64,000 nt of DNA from Victivallis sp. Marseille-Q1083. Lineage in GTDB: Bacteria; Verrucomicrobiota; Lentisphaeria; Victivallales; Victivallaceae. Within the stretch, counting starts at the first letter, position 1, and every line of letters starts with the position of its first letter. The position numbers were made by a program, and so were the translations under genes. This document shows positions 7,957 through 16,133 of the stretch, piece after piece. The stretch is taken from NCBI RefSeq assembly GCF_903645315.1, contig NZ_CAHJXL010000001.1, positions 3,400,841 to 3,464,840 on the forward strand, in the 5' to 3' direction. A model generated the notes under the pieces. It saw only the letters and a list, made by a program, of their open reading frames with translations. It ran no database searches and was not told the origin of the DNA.

Positions 7957-9942
7957 ATGACGTTGGACAAAGCATCCCGGCAGTCGGAAATTCGCCGGCT
8001 GGTCGAACTTGAAAATCGCGGCGATGTCCATTTCTTTCTCGGCGATCCGCAATCCGATACCGGCGACAAGACCACTGTCGAACGGGGCAACGTCTTTTCG
8101 CCCGGCCTTTGGAGTGCCGGAATTTCGACTGTCCGGATCCTGGAGGACAAACTTATTTCGGTGGAGGAACTGCCGTCGGAGGAGATCGCCTGGAGTTTCA
8201 TGGCGACGGAAAATGCGCTGCCGATTTCAAAAAGTTCGTTTCGGATAGCCGGAATGCAGTTTTGGACGGAACTGTTTTTCCTGGGTGGCCCCGGCTCGGG
8301 GGGAAGTGATTTCCTGCGGGTCCGTTGCCTGGCGCCGAGTTCCGGCTGGGGAATCTTGGTCCGGAGCTGCGGACCGGCCGGCCGGCGGATCGACCGGATG
8401 ACGGCGGTGGAAAATGGCGTGTGTTTCGGCGAAGGTACGGCGGTTCAATTGCTGAACGGAAATTGCGAGGTTCTGATTTTCACGCCGGAAGAAACCGGCG
8501 GCGGTTTTGCTGCCCTGCTGGTGCCGGCGGCCCCCGATCACCGGTATGACTTCCGGATCGCTCACGCCGGTCCGCCGGCGTTCTTGACGGAGCGGAACCG
8601 GCGGATTCGAACGATGTCGCTGGACGGGGCCCGGGAGGTGTTGCACCAGGACTGCCGGGGGCGGCAACTGCCGAAAATCGCTTGTCCGGATCGGCGTTTG
8701 AATATCGCCTGGCAATGTCTGGCATATCACCTGCTTGCCGCCATGGAGTGCGGGTCACCCCGGATCGGCGTGGCGAATTATCCTTTTGTCTGGCTGCGCG
8801 ACGGGGTGGCCATGTTGGAAGCGTTGGACTATCTGGGCTTGAGCGAATTGGCGGCCCGCGGCGTCCGGGAGGTGGCCGCGCTGGACTTTTGCGGCGGTTT
8901 CGGCGCCGAATCCGATGCGCCCGGCGAGGGAATTCACGCCATTGTTTTTCATACTTTCTTCCAGCGTAACCGGGACTTGCTGGAGGAATGTTTTCCGGCA
9001 ATCGAACGAAAAGTCGGTTGCCTGTTGGAAATGCTGACCGCCCGGGATATCCGGTTTCTGGCTGCGCCGGGGAAGAATCTGGCGCATTTGCGGTCGCCCG
9101 GTGCCAATCTCCTTTGTTTTCCGGCCCGGCATGGCTGGATTCACGGACGAATGGATGGTCACTCGCCGGATTTCTATATCAACGCCTGGGCGTGGCGCGG
9201 CCTTGACGCGGCGGTGGCGGCGGCCGGTTGGCTGGGGCGGCCCAAAGAGGCGGAAGCCTGGTCCGGAATACGGGAAAAACTGGCCGGGGCCATTCGGAAA
9301 AATTGGCCGGCAGAAGCGTCGAATGAGCGGGATTTGATCATCTTTCCTCACCCGACCGGCCTCTTTGGTTCCGACGGTTGCCGGCCGGCGGCCCAGGCGC
9401 GTTTCCTGAGACAATTCCGGCACAAGTACCTGACCGGCCGAAACGAACGGATTCCGGAGAAACTCTGGCCGTATTTCGAAGTTGCCGCCGCGCACAACGC
9501 GTTGCTGCTCGGTGCCGGAGAAGAGGCCTGGATTCTGTTGAACGGCCTGCTGGAAGAGATGGGCGAATGCGGTATTTATACCGAAGGACCGCCGAATGGC
9601 AATGAAATGCTGCCGTTCGGCAATTACCCGGCGGAAATGGCCGGCTGGCTTTCGCCGGAACGCGCCGTCGCCGGTAATATGCCGCACAACTGGACCAATG
9701 CGGAGATGATCGCCTTGCTCCGGGCGTTGCTGATTGCGGAAACGCCGGATGGCCTGCTCTGGGGCAGGGGGCTTCCGGCGGCCTGGGCGCGAAAGGATGC
9801 CGTCGTCCGGCTGGAAGCGATGCCGACCGCGTTCGGCCGGGTTTCCGGTTCATTGCGGTTCACCGGCCGGGAGTGGCGGCTGGAAGATTACCAGGGGCCG
9901 CCGCTCTGCCATCGCGTTGCCGGTTGCCCGGCCGGCGGTTGA
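7957..9942 (+). CDS. Six-hairpin glycosidase-like protein, probable glycoside hydrolase
   Basis: 661 residues, no signal peptide, so probably cytoplasmic. Residues 1-230 look like a beta-rich N-terminal domain. Residues 240-590 have the repeated helical pattern of (alpha/alpha)6 glycosidases related to amylo-1,6-glucosidase and GH63/GH94-like folds, including NYPFVWLRDGVAMLEALDYLG, DGHSPDFYINAWAWRGLDAA and PNGNEMLPFGNYPAEM. Acidic residues in WLRDG and the TEGPPNGNE segment are candidate catalytic positions by analogy. AGGAGGT precedes ATG 7957. The divergent AraC regulator probably controls it. The substrate cannot be named from sequence. Confidence 0.6.
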   Translation: MTLDKASRQSEIRRLVELENRGDVHFFLGDPQSDTGDKTTVERGNVFSPGLWSAGISTVRILEDKLISVEELPSEEIAWSFMATENALPISKSSFRIAGMQFWTELFFLGGPGSGGSDFLRVRCLAPSSGWGILVRSCGPAGRRIDRMTAVENGVCFGEGTAVQLLNGNCEVLIFTPEETGGGFAALLVPAAPDHRYDFRIAHAGPPAFLTERNRRIRTMSLDGAREVLHQDCRGRQLPKIACPDRRLNIAWQCLAYHLLAAMECGSPRIGVANYPFVWLRDGVAMLEALDYLGLSELAARGVREVAALDFCGGFGAESDAPGEGIHAIVFHTFFQRNRDLLEECFPAIERKVGCLLEMLTARDIRFLAAPGKNLAHLRSPGANLLCFPARHGWIHGRMDGHSPDFYINAWAWRGLDAAVAAAGWLGRPKEAEAWSGIREKLAGAIRKNWPAEASNERDLIIFPHPTGLFGSDGCRPAAQARFLRQFRHKYLTGRNERIPEKLWPYFEVAAAHNALLLGAGEEAWILLNGLLEEMGECGIYTEGPPNGNEMLPFGNYPAEMAGWLSPERAVAGNMPHNWTNAEMIALLRALLIAETPDGLLWGRGLPAAWARKDAVVRLEAMPTAFGRVSGSLRFTGREWRLEDYQGPPLCHRVAGCPAGG

Positions 9943-9953
9943 AAACTTCGCGT

Positions 9954-12005
9954 TCAGGCATCATATTCCGTACGGTCGATGAGCTCCTGCTGTTCGGCTG
10001 GGGAAAGGGCGACGAAAAATTCGGAAAAGCCGGTTTTGCGGACCAGCAGGGTACGGTATTGCTCCGGATGCCGGCGCGCCGCTTCAAGGGTTTGCCGGTC
10101 GGCGAACGTAAAACCGATATGCAGGCCGCCGATGGCGAAAAAGCTGCGGATCAGGGCGGCCAGTTGGTCTGCGGCCGGACGGCTGCCGAATTTCAGGTTC
10201 AGGCCGCCGCAAATACAGCGGTCGAGCGGCAGGGCCGCCACGCTGGCCAGCAGGGCGGTCGGGCTGTTCCGGTCGGCGCCGTGTTCGGGGGATTGGTTTT
10301 CGCTGACGCTTTCGCCGCTTCGCCGCCCGTCCGGTGTCGCGCCGATTTCAGCCCCGAATTCGGCATGGAGCGTCAGGGAGTAAAACGACGGCATCATCAG
10401 GAAGCCCTCACGCCGGCCGGCCTCTTCGGCGGCATCGATCAGGGCATTGGCTGCCGCGGCGGCGAGTGAATCGACTTCCCGGTCGGCGTTGCCGTATCTG
10501 GGGAAACGGTTGACGATTTCCTGGCGCAGCGCCTGGTGATCGGCGTAATCGTCGGCGAGGATGGCGACCAGCCCGGAGAGAGTGTAACGCTTTTCATCGT
10601 CGACCAGCCGTTTGACGGCGATGAGACTGTCGGCCATATTGGCGATGCCGGAGAACATCCGGTGCATCCAGCGGTAGTTTTCGGCGCCCATCCGGTAAAT
10701 GTCGCGGCAACTCTGTCGGCAACTGGCGAAAAAAAGCGATTCAAAATGAAAACAAAACCGTTCGCTATAAAGGGAAAGCCGGTTGTTTTGGATATCCGAT
10801 CGGATTTTTTCTACGGCAATCCGGCGCAGCGCGGCAAGAACCGCTTCGACGGCCGGGCCTTCTTGCGGCGCGGCGGCAAGCAATGCTTCGCGGAACCAGG
10901 CGAAACTGTTGTCGAAGACATCGATGCGGCGCATGATATTGTACAGCCGGCCCGGCAGATCGACCCGGTTGCAGGCCGTGAAGGCGTAATTCCAGGCATC
11001 TGCCGGGAGGATGCCGGAATTCAGCAATTTGTTGACGATCAAACGGTCGTTGAAAAAATTGCTCTGAGCATCAAGATTACAGGCGGCTCTTTCGACCAGT
11101 TGCCAGGCGGTTTCCGGCATGGCGTCGCCGAGGCGGAAGTTCAAGGTCGGCTGCGGCAGTTTGACCAGTTCGGCGGCCGCGACGAACAGTTCGGATAATT
11201 CATTGAAGACCCATTCGCCGGCCGGATTGCGCCCGCCGAGGGTCAGGTATTGTTTGCTGGCGTGGCATGGAATCGGTTTGATTGCGAAGTTGTCGGTGGC
11301 GGTGCCGGTGATTTCGTTGAATTTGACGAGAAAGAAAGCAATCAGTTCCAACGCCTTGTCCCGATCCGGTTCCGCCTGGAAAAATGGCAGCAGGTATTGG
11401 TCGATCCGTCCCGGCGCAAAGTCGCGCGCGCCGCAAACCGTGCTGGTGAGAAATTGCATGAACCAGATGGATTGCAGGGCCGAAAAAAGATCGTAGGCGC
11501 CTTCGTACGGGACGCGTCGCAATGCTTCTGCCGCTTCCGTTTTGCCGACTTTTTCCGCCGCGTCGGCATAACGGAAGCTGTAACGGCGGATCGCGTCGAT
11601 GCAACCGAGCGCCTGGCGTTCGAAGTAGGCGGCTTCCGGCGAGGCGATCCGGGCGGCATGGACGGAAATTTCCGCCGCGATGCCGGAAAGTCCATGAGTC
11701 AGCACTGCCGGCATCGGCAGGGTGATATGCCCTTCGCTGCTGAGGCCGCCCGGAAGGCGGGTGAACGGTTCCGGGCCGGGCCAGCGTGCTTCCGCCATCC
11801 GGCCGAGGAAGCGGTCATCCGGATCGATTGGCGTGGAGAGGTGGTCGAGCAGCAATTCAAATTCAAAGCGATAACGTTCCTCCTCCGGCAACGCCTGCGT
11901 TTGTGCTGCATGATTGTGCAGCAGCAGTTCCCGCTCGATAAAACATGCGCTGTTATCCGAAACCAAAATCTTTTCCCGCAGGCGTTCCAGAGCTTGGTGG
12001 TCCAT
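9954..12005 (-). CDS. Glycyl-radical enzyme of unknown substrate (PFL-like), diverged radical site
   Basis: 683 residues with the pyruvate formate-lyase-like barrel: the N-terminal GGLSSEGHITLPMPAVLTHG region, a mid-protein cysteine in AFTACNRVDLPG (near residue 344) at the expected thiyl-radical position, and a C-terminal glycyl-radical region VRKTGFSEFFVALSP with the glycine near residue 659. The Prosite-type motif around the glycine (R-[IVT]-[CSA]-G-Y-x-[GACV]) is broken at several positions, with Lys, Thr, Phe and Glu in place of the usual residues. The protein is shorter than most family members (about 760-840). No radical-SAM activase lies nearby. Function could be a dehydratase, C-C lyase or C-S lyase, or a diverged non-radical paralogue. 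Oxygen-sensitive chemistry would fit the nifJ-type metabolism. Confidence 0.75.
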   Translation of the reverse strand: MDHQALERLREKILVSDNSACFIERELLLHNHAAQTQALPEEERYRFEFELLLDHLSTPIDPDDRFLGRMAEARWPGPEPFTRLPGGLSSEGHITLPMPAVLTHGLSGIAAEISVHAARIASPEAAYFERQALGCIDAIRRYSFRYADAAEKVGKTEAAEALRRVPYEGAYDLFSALQSIWFMQFLTSTVCGARDFAPGRIDQYLLPFFQAEPDRDKALELIAFFLVKFNEITGTATDNFAIKPIPCHASKQYLTLGGRNPAGEWVFNELSELFVAAAELVKLPQPTLNFRLGDAMPETAWQLVERAACNLDAQSNFFNDRLIVNKLLNSGILPADAWNYAFTACNRVDLPGRLYNIMRRIDVFDNSFAWFREALLAAAPQEGPAVEAVLAALRRIAVEKIRSDIQNNRLSLYSERFCFHFESLFFASCRQSCRDIYRMGAENYRWMHRMFSGIANMADSLIAVKRLVDDEKRYTLSGLVAILADDYADHQALRQEIVNRFPRYGNADREVDSLAAAAANALIDAAEEAGRREGFLMMPSFYSLTLHAEFGAEIGATPDGRRSGESVSENQSPEHGADRNSPTALLASVAALPLDRCICGGLNLKFGSRPAADQLAALIRSFFAIGGLHIGFTFADRQTLEAARRHPEQYRTLLVRKTGFSEFFVALSPAEQQELIDRTEYDA

Positions 12006-12062
12006 TTTTACAGTCGCTTTCCGATTGTTTGAAAGAGTTTTTGTTTTAAAAATAAAATATTG

Positions 12063-12078
12063 TTCTTTATTTAAAGAA
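12063..12078. promoter_or_regulatory. AT-rich palindrome upstream of the glycyl-radical enzyme
   Basis: TTCTTTA and TAAAGAA, separated by two bases, form a perfect 7-bp inverted repeat about 60 bp upstream of the glycyl-radical gene start. It is placed like an operator or activator site; the binding protein is unknown. Confidence 0.35.
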
Positions 12079-12100
12079 TAACGGAGGCGGCTGATTTTTC

Positions 12101-12134
12101 AAGCGGAGTTTTGAAAAAATCGAAAACTCCGCTT
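12101..12134 (-). terminator. 12-bp stem-loop, probable terminator of the redox operon
   Basis: AAGCGGAGTTTT (12101-12112) and AAAACTCCGCTT (12123-12134) pair perfectly around a 10-nt loop. T-rich sequence flanks both sides, so it could end transcripts from either direction. The arsR operon on the minus strand ends about 360 nt before it. Confidence 0.45.
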
Positions 12135-12492
12135 TTTCCACCGGAGACATCCGGACTGCGACGGTTTTGTTGCGGCCGCTGCGACGGTATCGTATTGGAT
12201 CGAGCGGAAAGTGAATGGGAGTGAAAAAAGGTTGAAACTGTCGGGACGGGAAATTTACCCGATTGTCCCCGGATGCGGGGATTGCCGGTACGGCTCCGGT
12301 CCGGTCGGGATGGGAATGGGCAGGCCTGCCGACCGCAGTCGAGGGGGGATGGCCGGCAGGCGCTGGAGTTGAGCTTGGAACATGGTTTCATCCGGTCGGA
12401 GTTGGCATGCGTCGCCGCCAATACGCGGCGGCCGAACCGGGCGGCCGGAATAACCGGATGAGCGCCGTGGCCGTTCGCGGCGCTTCCGAGAA

Positions 12493-12828
12493 TCAGTGCT
12501 GTTCCGGTTTACGGCATGGGCGGTAGGGATGTTGTTCCGCCAGCAGTGCAAAGACGGGTCTCAGCAGGCTCGGACGGCAGATGAAATAACAGTGCTGGGT
12601 GCTTTGCAGCCGGTAGTCGATCAAACCGGCCTCTTTCAAGACCTGCAGATGCCGGGAAAGATTCGGCTGGGAAATGCCCAGTTTGACACAGGGCAGCGTG
12701 GCGCAGCAGGGGCCGTTGTGCAGAAACCGGAGAATGGCGATCCGGGTCGGATTAGCCAGAGCCCGGAACACTTGCAACTGCCGGTCCGGATCGTTCAAAT
12801 CGATGGGCGGATTTTTTTCTTCAACCAT
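12493..12828 (-). CDS. ArsR/SmtB-family repressor, cysteine-rich
   Basis: 111 residues with the winged-helix pattern FRALANPTRIAILRFLHNG, recognition helix SQPNLSRHLQVLKEAGLI and a beta wing. CCATLPC precedes the recognition helix, where classic ArsR proteins bind metal or metalloid through a CxCxxC-type site, and further cysteines lie near residues 90 and 105. Sensing of metal, thiol or oxidant is therefore likely. ATG 12828 is preferred because AAAGG lies six bases upstream; in-frame 12843 is the alternative, only 2 nt after the upstream gene's stop. It is the last gene of an operon with an RclA-like flavoprotein and a thioredoxin, which it may autoregulate. Confidence 0.85.
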   Translation of the reverse strand: MVEEKNPPIDLNDPDRQLQVFRALANPTRIAILRFLHNGPCCATLPCVKLGISQPNLSRHLQVLKEAGLIDYRLQSTQHCYFICRPSLLRPVFALLAEQHPYRPCRKPEQH

Positions 12829-12845
12829 AAGATGCCTTTGCATGA

Positions 12846-14222
12846 TTAGTGAATTGCGCCGAAAAGGTCGTTCAGACTCTCGGCCATGGTCGGGTGAGTG
12901 TAGATCTGGTCGCGCAGCACGGCATAGGGCAATCCGGCATCCATCGCCAGTTTGATCAGATTGATCAGCTCATGGGATTCGGCGCAGAACAGCATCGCGC
13001 CGAGAATACGGTCCGTCCTGGTGTCGATTACCGTTTTCAGCAGCCCGTCGGTTTCCCGCAATACCTGCGCTTTCGGAATCGCCGCCGCCGGAATGCTGCC
13101 GATTTTGATCTCGTAACCCTGCTGGCGGGCTTCGCGTTCGTTGAGCCCGACCCGGGAGAATGGCGGCGAGAGGAACACACTGTAGGGAATGTTGCGCCCG
13201 CTGGCGGTTCGGGAGGCTTCCAGGCCGAAGAGTTGCGCCCGGACGATCCGGTGGTCGTCGAAGGAGACATAGGTGAACTGCGGTCCACCGGTGACGTCGC
13301 CGATTGCCCAGACGCCGGGGATATTGGTGCGCAGGTATTCGTCGACGGCGATGGCGCCGCGCGGAGTCACGGCCAATCCGGCTGCTTCCGGCTGCAAGGC
13401 GGCGGTGTTGGGCCGGCGGCCGGCGGCAACTAGAACGGCATCGCCGCTCCATTGACGGTTCCGGCCGCCGGCATCCCGGCCGGTGAGAACGGCGTTTCCG
13501 GCTTCCGACGCGAGGGCGGTCGGTTCACAACCGGTCTGGATGGTGACGCCGGCGGCGGTCAGTACTTCAGCGATCGCCCCGGCCACCTCTTCATCCTCTT
13601 TGGGCAGGAAGCGCGGACCGTGTTGCACCAGGGTGACCCGGCTGCCGAAATTGGCGTAGATGGAAGCGAACTCCACGCCGATATAACCGCCGCCGACGAT
13701 GATCAAATGCTCCGGCAGGCGTTCCAGCTCCAATAATGTTTCGCTGGTATAAACCGGCGGATTGGGCTGCATGCCGTCGATGGCAGGCAGCACCGCCTGC
13801 GAACCGGTATCGATGACGATCCGCCGGCCGGAAATGGTTTCCCGGAGGCTGGCGCCGGTCACTTGAACTTCGCGGGCGGCAGTAAAACTGCCGACGCCGT
13901 TGAAAATTTCAACATTTTTGAAATCGTGAAGTTTTTCATACATTTTACGGCGCAACATCGTTACCAGGCGGCGCTTTTCGGCAATCGCTCCGGCATAAAA
14001 CCGGGCGCGCTCGCCGAAGGAGCCGAATGCCATCGTTTTGGCCTGCGCCGCGCTGGTCACCAGGGATTTGCTCGGAATGCAGCCGACGTTGATGCAGGTG
14101 CCGCCATACATCCGGCTGGATTGTTCAACCATTGCGACGGTTTCGCCACGCGCCGCCGCTTCCGCCGCCAGTGTTTTACCGCCTTTGCCCCAACCGATGA
14201 CGATCAAATCGAATGTTCTCAT
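12846..14222 (-). CDS. rclA: RclA-like pyridine nucleotide-disulfide oxidoreductase
   Basis: 458 residues of the flavoprotein disulfide reductase family. It shows the FAD-binding start (DLIVIGWGKGGKTLA), the redox disulfide in GGTCINVGCIPSK, the NAD(P)-binding VGGGYIGVEFASIYANFG, the second FAD motif WAIGDVTGG, and a dimerisation domain ending DQIYTHPTMAESLNDLF. As recalled, this resembles E. coli RclA (formerly YkgC), which counters reactive chlorine and reduces copper, more than mercuric reductase, which would have an extra C-terminal cysteine pair. Upstream is a thioredoxin (14-nt gap) and downstream an ArsR regulator, giving a redox-defence operon. The exact substrate is inferred. Confidence 0.85.
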   Translation of the reverse strand: MRTFDLIVIGWGKGGKTLAAEAAARGETVAMVEQSSRMYGGTCINVGCIPSKSLVTSAAQAKTMAFGSFGERARFYAGAIAEKRRLVTMLRRKMYEKLHDFKNVEIFNGVGSFTAAREVQVTGASLRETISGRRIVIDTGSQAVLPAIDGMQPNPPVYTSETLLELERLPEHLIIVGGGYIGVEFASIYANFGSRVTLVQHGPRFLPKEDEEVAGAIAEVLTAAGVTIQTGCEPTALASEAGNAVLTGRDAGGRNRQWSGDAVLVAAGRRPNTAALQPEAAGLAVTPRGAIAVDEYLRTNIPGVWAIGDVTGGPQFTYVSFDDHRIVRAQLFGLEASRTASGRNIPYSVFLSPPFSRVGLNEREARQQGYEIKIGSIPAAAIPKAQVLRETDGLLKTVIDTRTDRILGAMLFCAESHELINLIKLAMDAGLPYAVLRDQIYTHPTMAESLNDLFGAIH

Positions 14223-14236
14223 GATCGGCGGCCTTC

Positions 14237-14791
14237 TTATTTCAACAGCGATTCGAGATGCTTGAGGTAATTGGTCGCGCCACCCGCTTGATAACCGGTG
14301 CGGGCAATTTCGCGACCGTCGGGCGAGAGCAGCACCACGGTTGGAAAGCCTTCAACCTGATATTGTTCCGCCAGCTTGCTGTTCTGCTTTTCCAATGCGG
14401 CGCTCTGCGGAATGTTCTGCGGAAAATCGGCACTGAACAGAACGGCGTTCTGTTTGGCCCAGTCGATAAATTCCGGTTGACTGAACACTTCTTTGTCCAG
14501 TTTGATACACCAGCCGCACCAGTCGGACCCGTGAAACAGCAGCAGCAATGGTTTATTTTCCTGTTTGGCCCGGACCTGAGCTGCTGGAAAATCGGTAAGC
14601 CAGAATGCCTCGGCATCAATTGTTTGCGGCGGAACGTCCGTCGCTGTCGCATTGGGTGCTGCTGGTTTGCAGAGAGCGAACGGGCATTTGCCGGTCATCG
14701 CCGACCAGGAGAGAATGCCGAGAACGATCACTGCGCCGACCGCCCAGCCGATGGTCCGGCCAGTTTTCTGCCAATTGAATTTTGCTTCCAT
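14237..14791 (-). CDS. Membrane-anchored thioredoxin-fold protein
   Basis: 184 residues. An N-terminal transmembrane span (about 13-32) is followed by a short CPFALC segment and an extracytoplasmic thioredoxin domain with the active-site WCGWC near residue 93 and the cis-proline segment GFPTVVLLSPDG. It resembles the Thioredoxin_7 family and the C-terminal domain of DsbD. It probably reduces or protects exported proteins and may pass electrons within the redox operon. GGAGGTCGACG precedes the ATG, so the start is secure. Confidence 0.85.
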   Translation of the reverse strand: MEAKFNWQKTGRTIGWAVGAVIVLGILSWSAMTGKCPFALCKPAAPNATATDVPPQTIDAEAFWLTDFPAAQVRAKQENKPLLLLFHGSDWCGWCIKLDKEVFSQPEFIDWAKQNAVLFSADFPQNIPQSAALEKQNSKLAEQYQVEGFPTVVLLSPDGREIARTGYQAGGATNYLKHLESLLK

Positions 14792-14857
14792 CGTCGACCT
14801 CCATAAAATAATAGGTTTGGGGTATCAAATATTCATGGTTTGTTATATTCTATTTTT

Positions 14858-14885
14858 ATTATATATCAATAATTGAATATAGCAA
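14858..14885 (-). promoter_or_regulatory. Promoter of the thioredoxin-rclA-arsR operon
   Basis: Minus-strand TTGCTA (14880-14885), a 16-nt spacer and TATAAT (14858-14863). An exact decamer ATCAATAATT at 14865-14874, within the spacer, recurs at 14941-14950, so a regulator site is possible. Confidence 0.45.
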
Positions 14886-14977
14886 GGCGTTTTTGGAAAA
14901 AACTGGAAAATAGTTCAATATCGAGGGAGTTTTCGAAACGATCAATAATTTCAGAATGACAAGATCAGGGGAAAAAA

Positions 14978-15307
14978 TTGGCAAAGACTCGACAGGACGA
15001 TAAGGAAAGTGAATGGCCAGAAGGTCCGGTTGCCGATGGCCAAGAAGGGTTGCCCCCGGGTGATATCGAATCCCAACCGCCGTTTGCGGTCCTGGTCGAA
15101 TTATTGGCCGGACGCGGCGAAGACCGGCAGCAGGTCCGGCAGCGGCTCCTGGAACATACTGCCCGGGAGTTGCGTTGGGATTACAGCGAGCTGCTGGCGG
15201 CCTTCGGGGTGCCGTTTGAAACGGTTGAGCCGTTGATCCGGCGGCGTTATCAGGCGGAGTACACCGTCTATCCGGACATGATTGCCGCGATTGGAGCGTT
15301 GCGGTGA
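14978..15307 (+). CDS. Hypothetical protein, probably shortened by a frameshift
   Basis: TTG start with AGGGG seven bases upstream; 109 residues, acidic N-terminus and a helical middle (VLVELLAGRGEDRQQVRQRL). No family recognised. Right at its end, removing one G near 15303 would let the frame continue GALRDRYEGGASSIYSGW on to a stop at 15408-15410, giving about 143 residues with natural-looking sequence. Either the gene is broken or the read has a one-base error. It diverges from the redox operon. Confidence 0.45.
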   Translation: MAKTRQDDKESEWPEGPVADGQEGLPPGDIESQPPFAVLVELLAGRGEDRQQVRQRLLEHTARELRWDYSELLAAFGVPFETVEPLIRRRYQAEYTVYPDMIAAIGALR

Positions 15308-15501
15308 TCGTTATGAAGGCGGCGCCAGCAGTATTTACAGCGGTTGGACCAATGCGCCGATCGGTTTGGCTTTATTGAGCCTGTTATGGCCGGAAAATGG
15401 AGACAAATAATGCGCTGACTGATGAACTCCACTGATGGAATCATTGCAACGGATTTCCTGTCGTTTTATATTTGACTATTAATGCGCAATTTGCCTTGTA
15501 A

Positions 15502-15831
15502 AAGGAGGCAAGTGATGATATTTATACGAAAGAGTTGAATCACGTTTATACAACCAGCGGCTCAAAGGGAAGTTACAACGGATTGAATCCCGGTACGGTC
15601 AATTTTTGTACCTGTAGTTACGACCGATACAGCCGCTTGAATAAAGCGACTGCCGGGGCCGGCGTATTCAATTATATTTTCCCTGCCGATAGTGGTCCGA
15701 CCGTTATTGTTCCTGTTCTTCCAGCTCTGGACGTGTGGTATTATGGGGGGCCAACCTTTCTAAAGACTGTTTCCTTTATGTCGTGTGCGCTAATATGGTG
15801 GCAAATATGTGGGATAACTTGGGACTGTTAA
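15502..15831 (+). pseudogene. Rhs/YD-repeat fragment
   Basis: An open frame without a credible start (open from 15502) encodes TCSYDRYSRLNKATAGAG, which matches the YD-repeat pattern (YDxxxRLxxA) of Rhs proteins, then loses similarity. No complete Rhs gene surrounds it, so it is a relic. It lies just upstream of the IS-split small gene and may be the remains of its carrier. Confidence 0.4.
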
Positions 15832-16106
15832 ATTGCAGCAAATAACGGGAAGATACCCTCGATAACGATCAGATGATGGATAATTACCGTGATAGAATCA
15901 AGAAAGCTTTGAATGACAGCGGATGCATAGGAACTTCATTGTTAGGTGCGTATCAAGGATTTTCGTCTGGAGATACAATTGAAGGTTTATCCCCAACAGG
16001 GGAGGCTATTGTTGGTATGGCAGGTATATTTTTCCCGCCATTGGGACTTGCAGTTAGTCTTGAAGCTACGGGCAGAGCTGCCATTAATACTGGCTATGGT
16101 GTATAT

Positions 16107-16133
16107 ATTGCACATCACTGCTGTCCGGTAAAA
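16107..16133. repeat. Left IS junction: target duplication and terminal inverted repeat
   Basis: 16107-16115 is attgcacat, the left copy of the 9-bp target duplication. 16116-16133 is the 18-bp left inverted repeat CACTGCTGTCCGGTAAAA, matching the right end with one mismatch. Confidence 0.85.

Larger units (their letters stand above)
12006..12492. other. Intergenic region between glycyl-radical enzyme and arsR
   Basis: About 490 bases without a gene. It holds an AT-rich promoter-like zone next to the glycyl-radical gene (12010-12080), a palindrome and a 12-bp stem-loop listed separately, and a GC-rich 12135-12492 portion in which no coding sequence or RNA was recognised. Confidence 0.5.

Noticed and set aside
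12846-14222. Mercuric reductase with adjacent MerR/ArsR regulation
   Set aside because: No N-terminal HMA domain or C-terminal Cys pair; C-terminus and spacing fit RclA.
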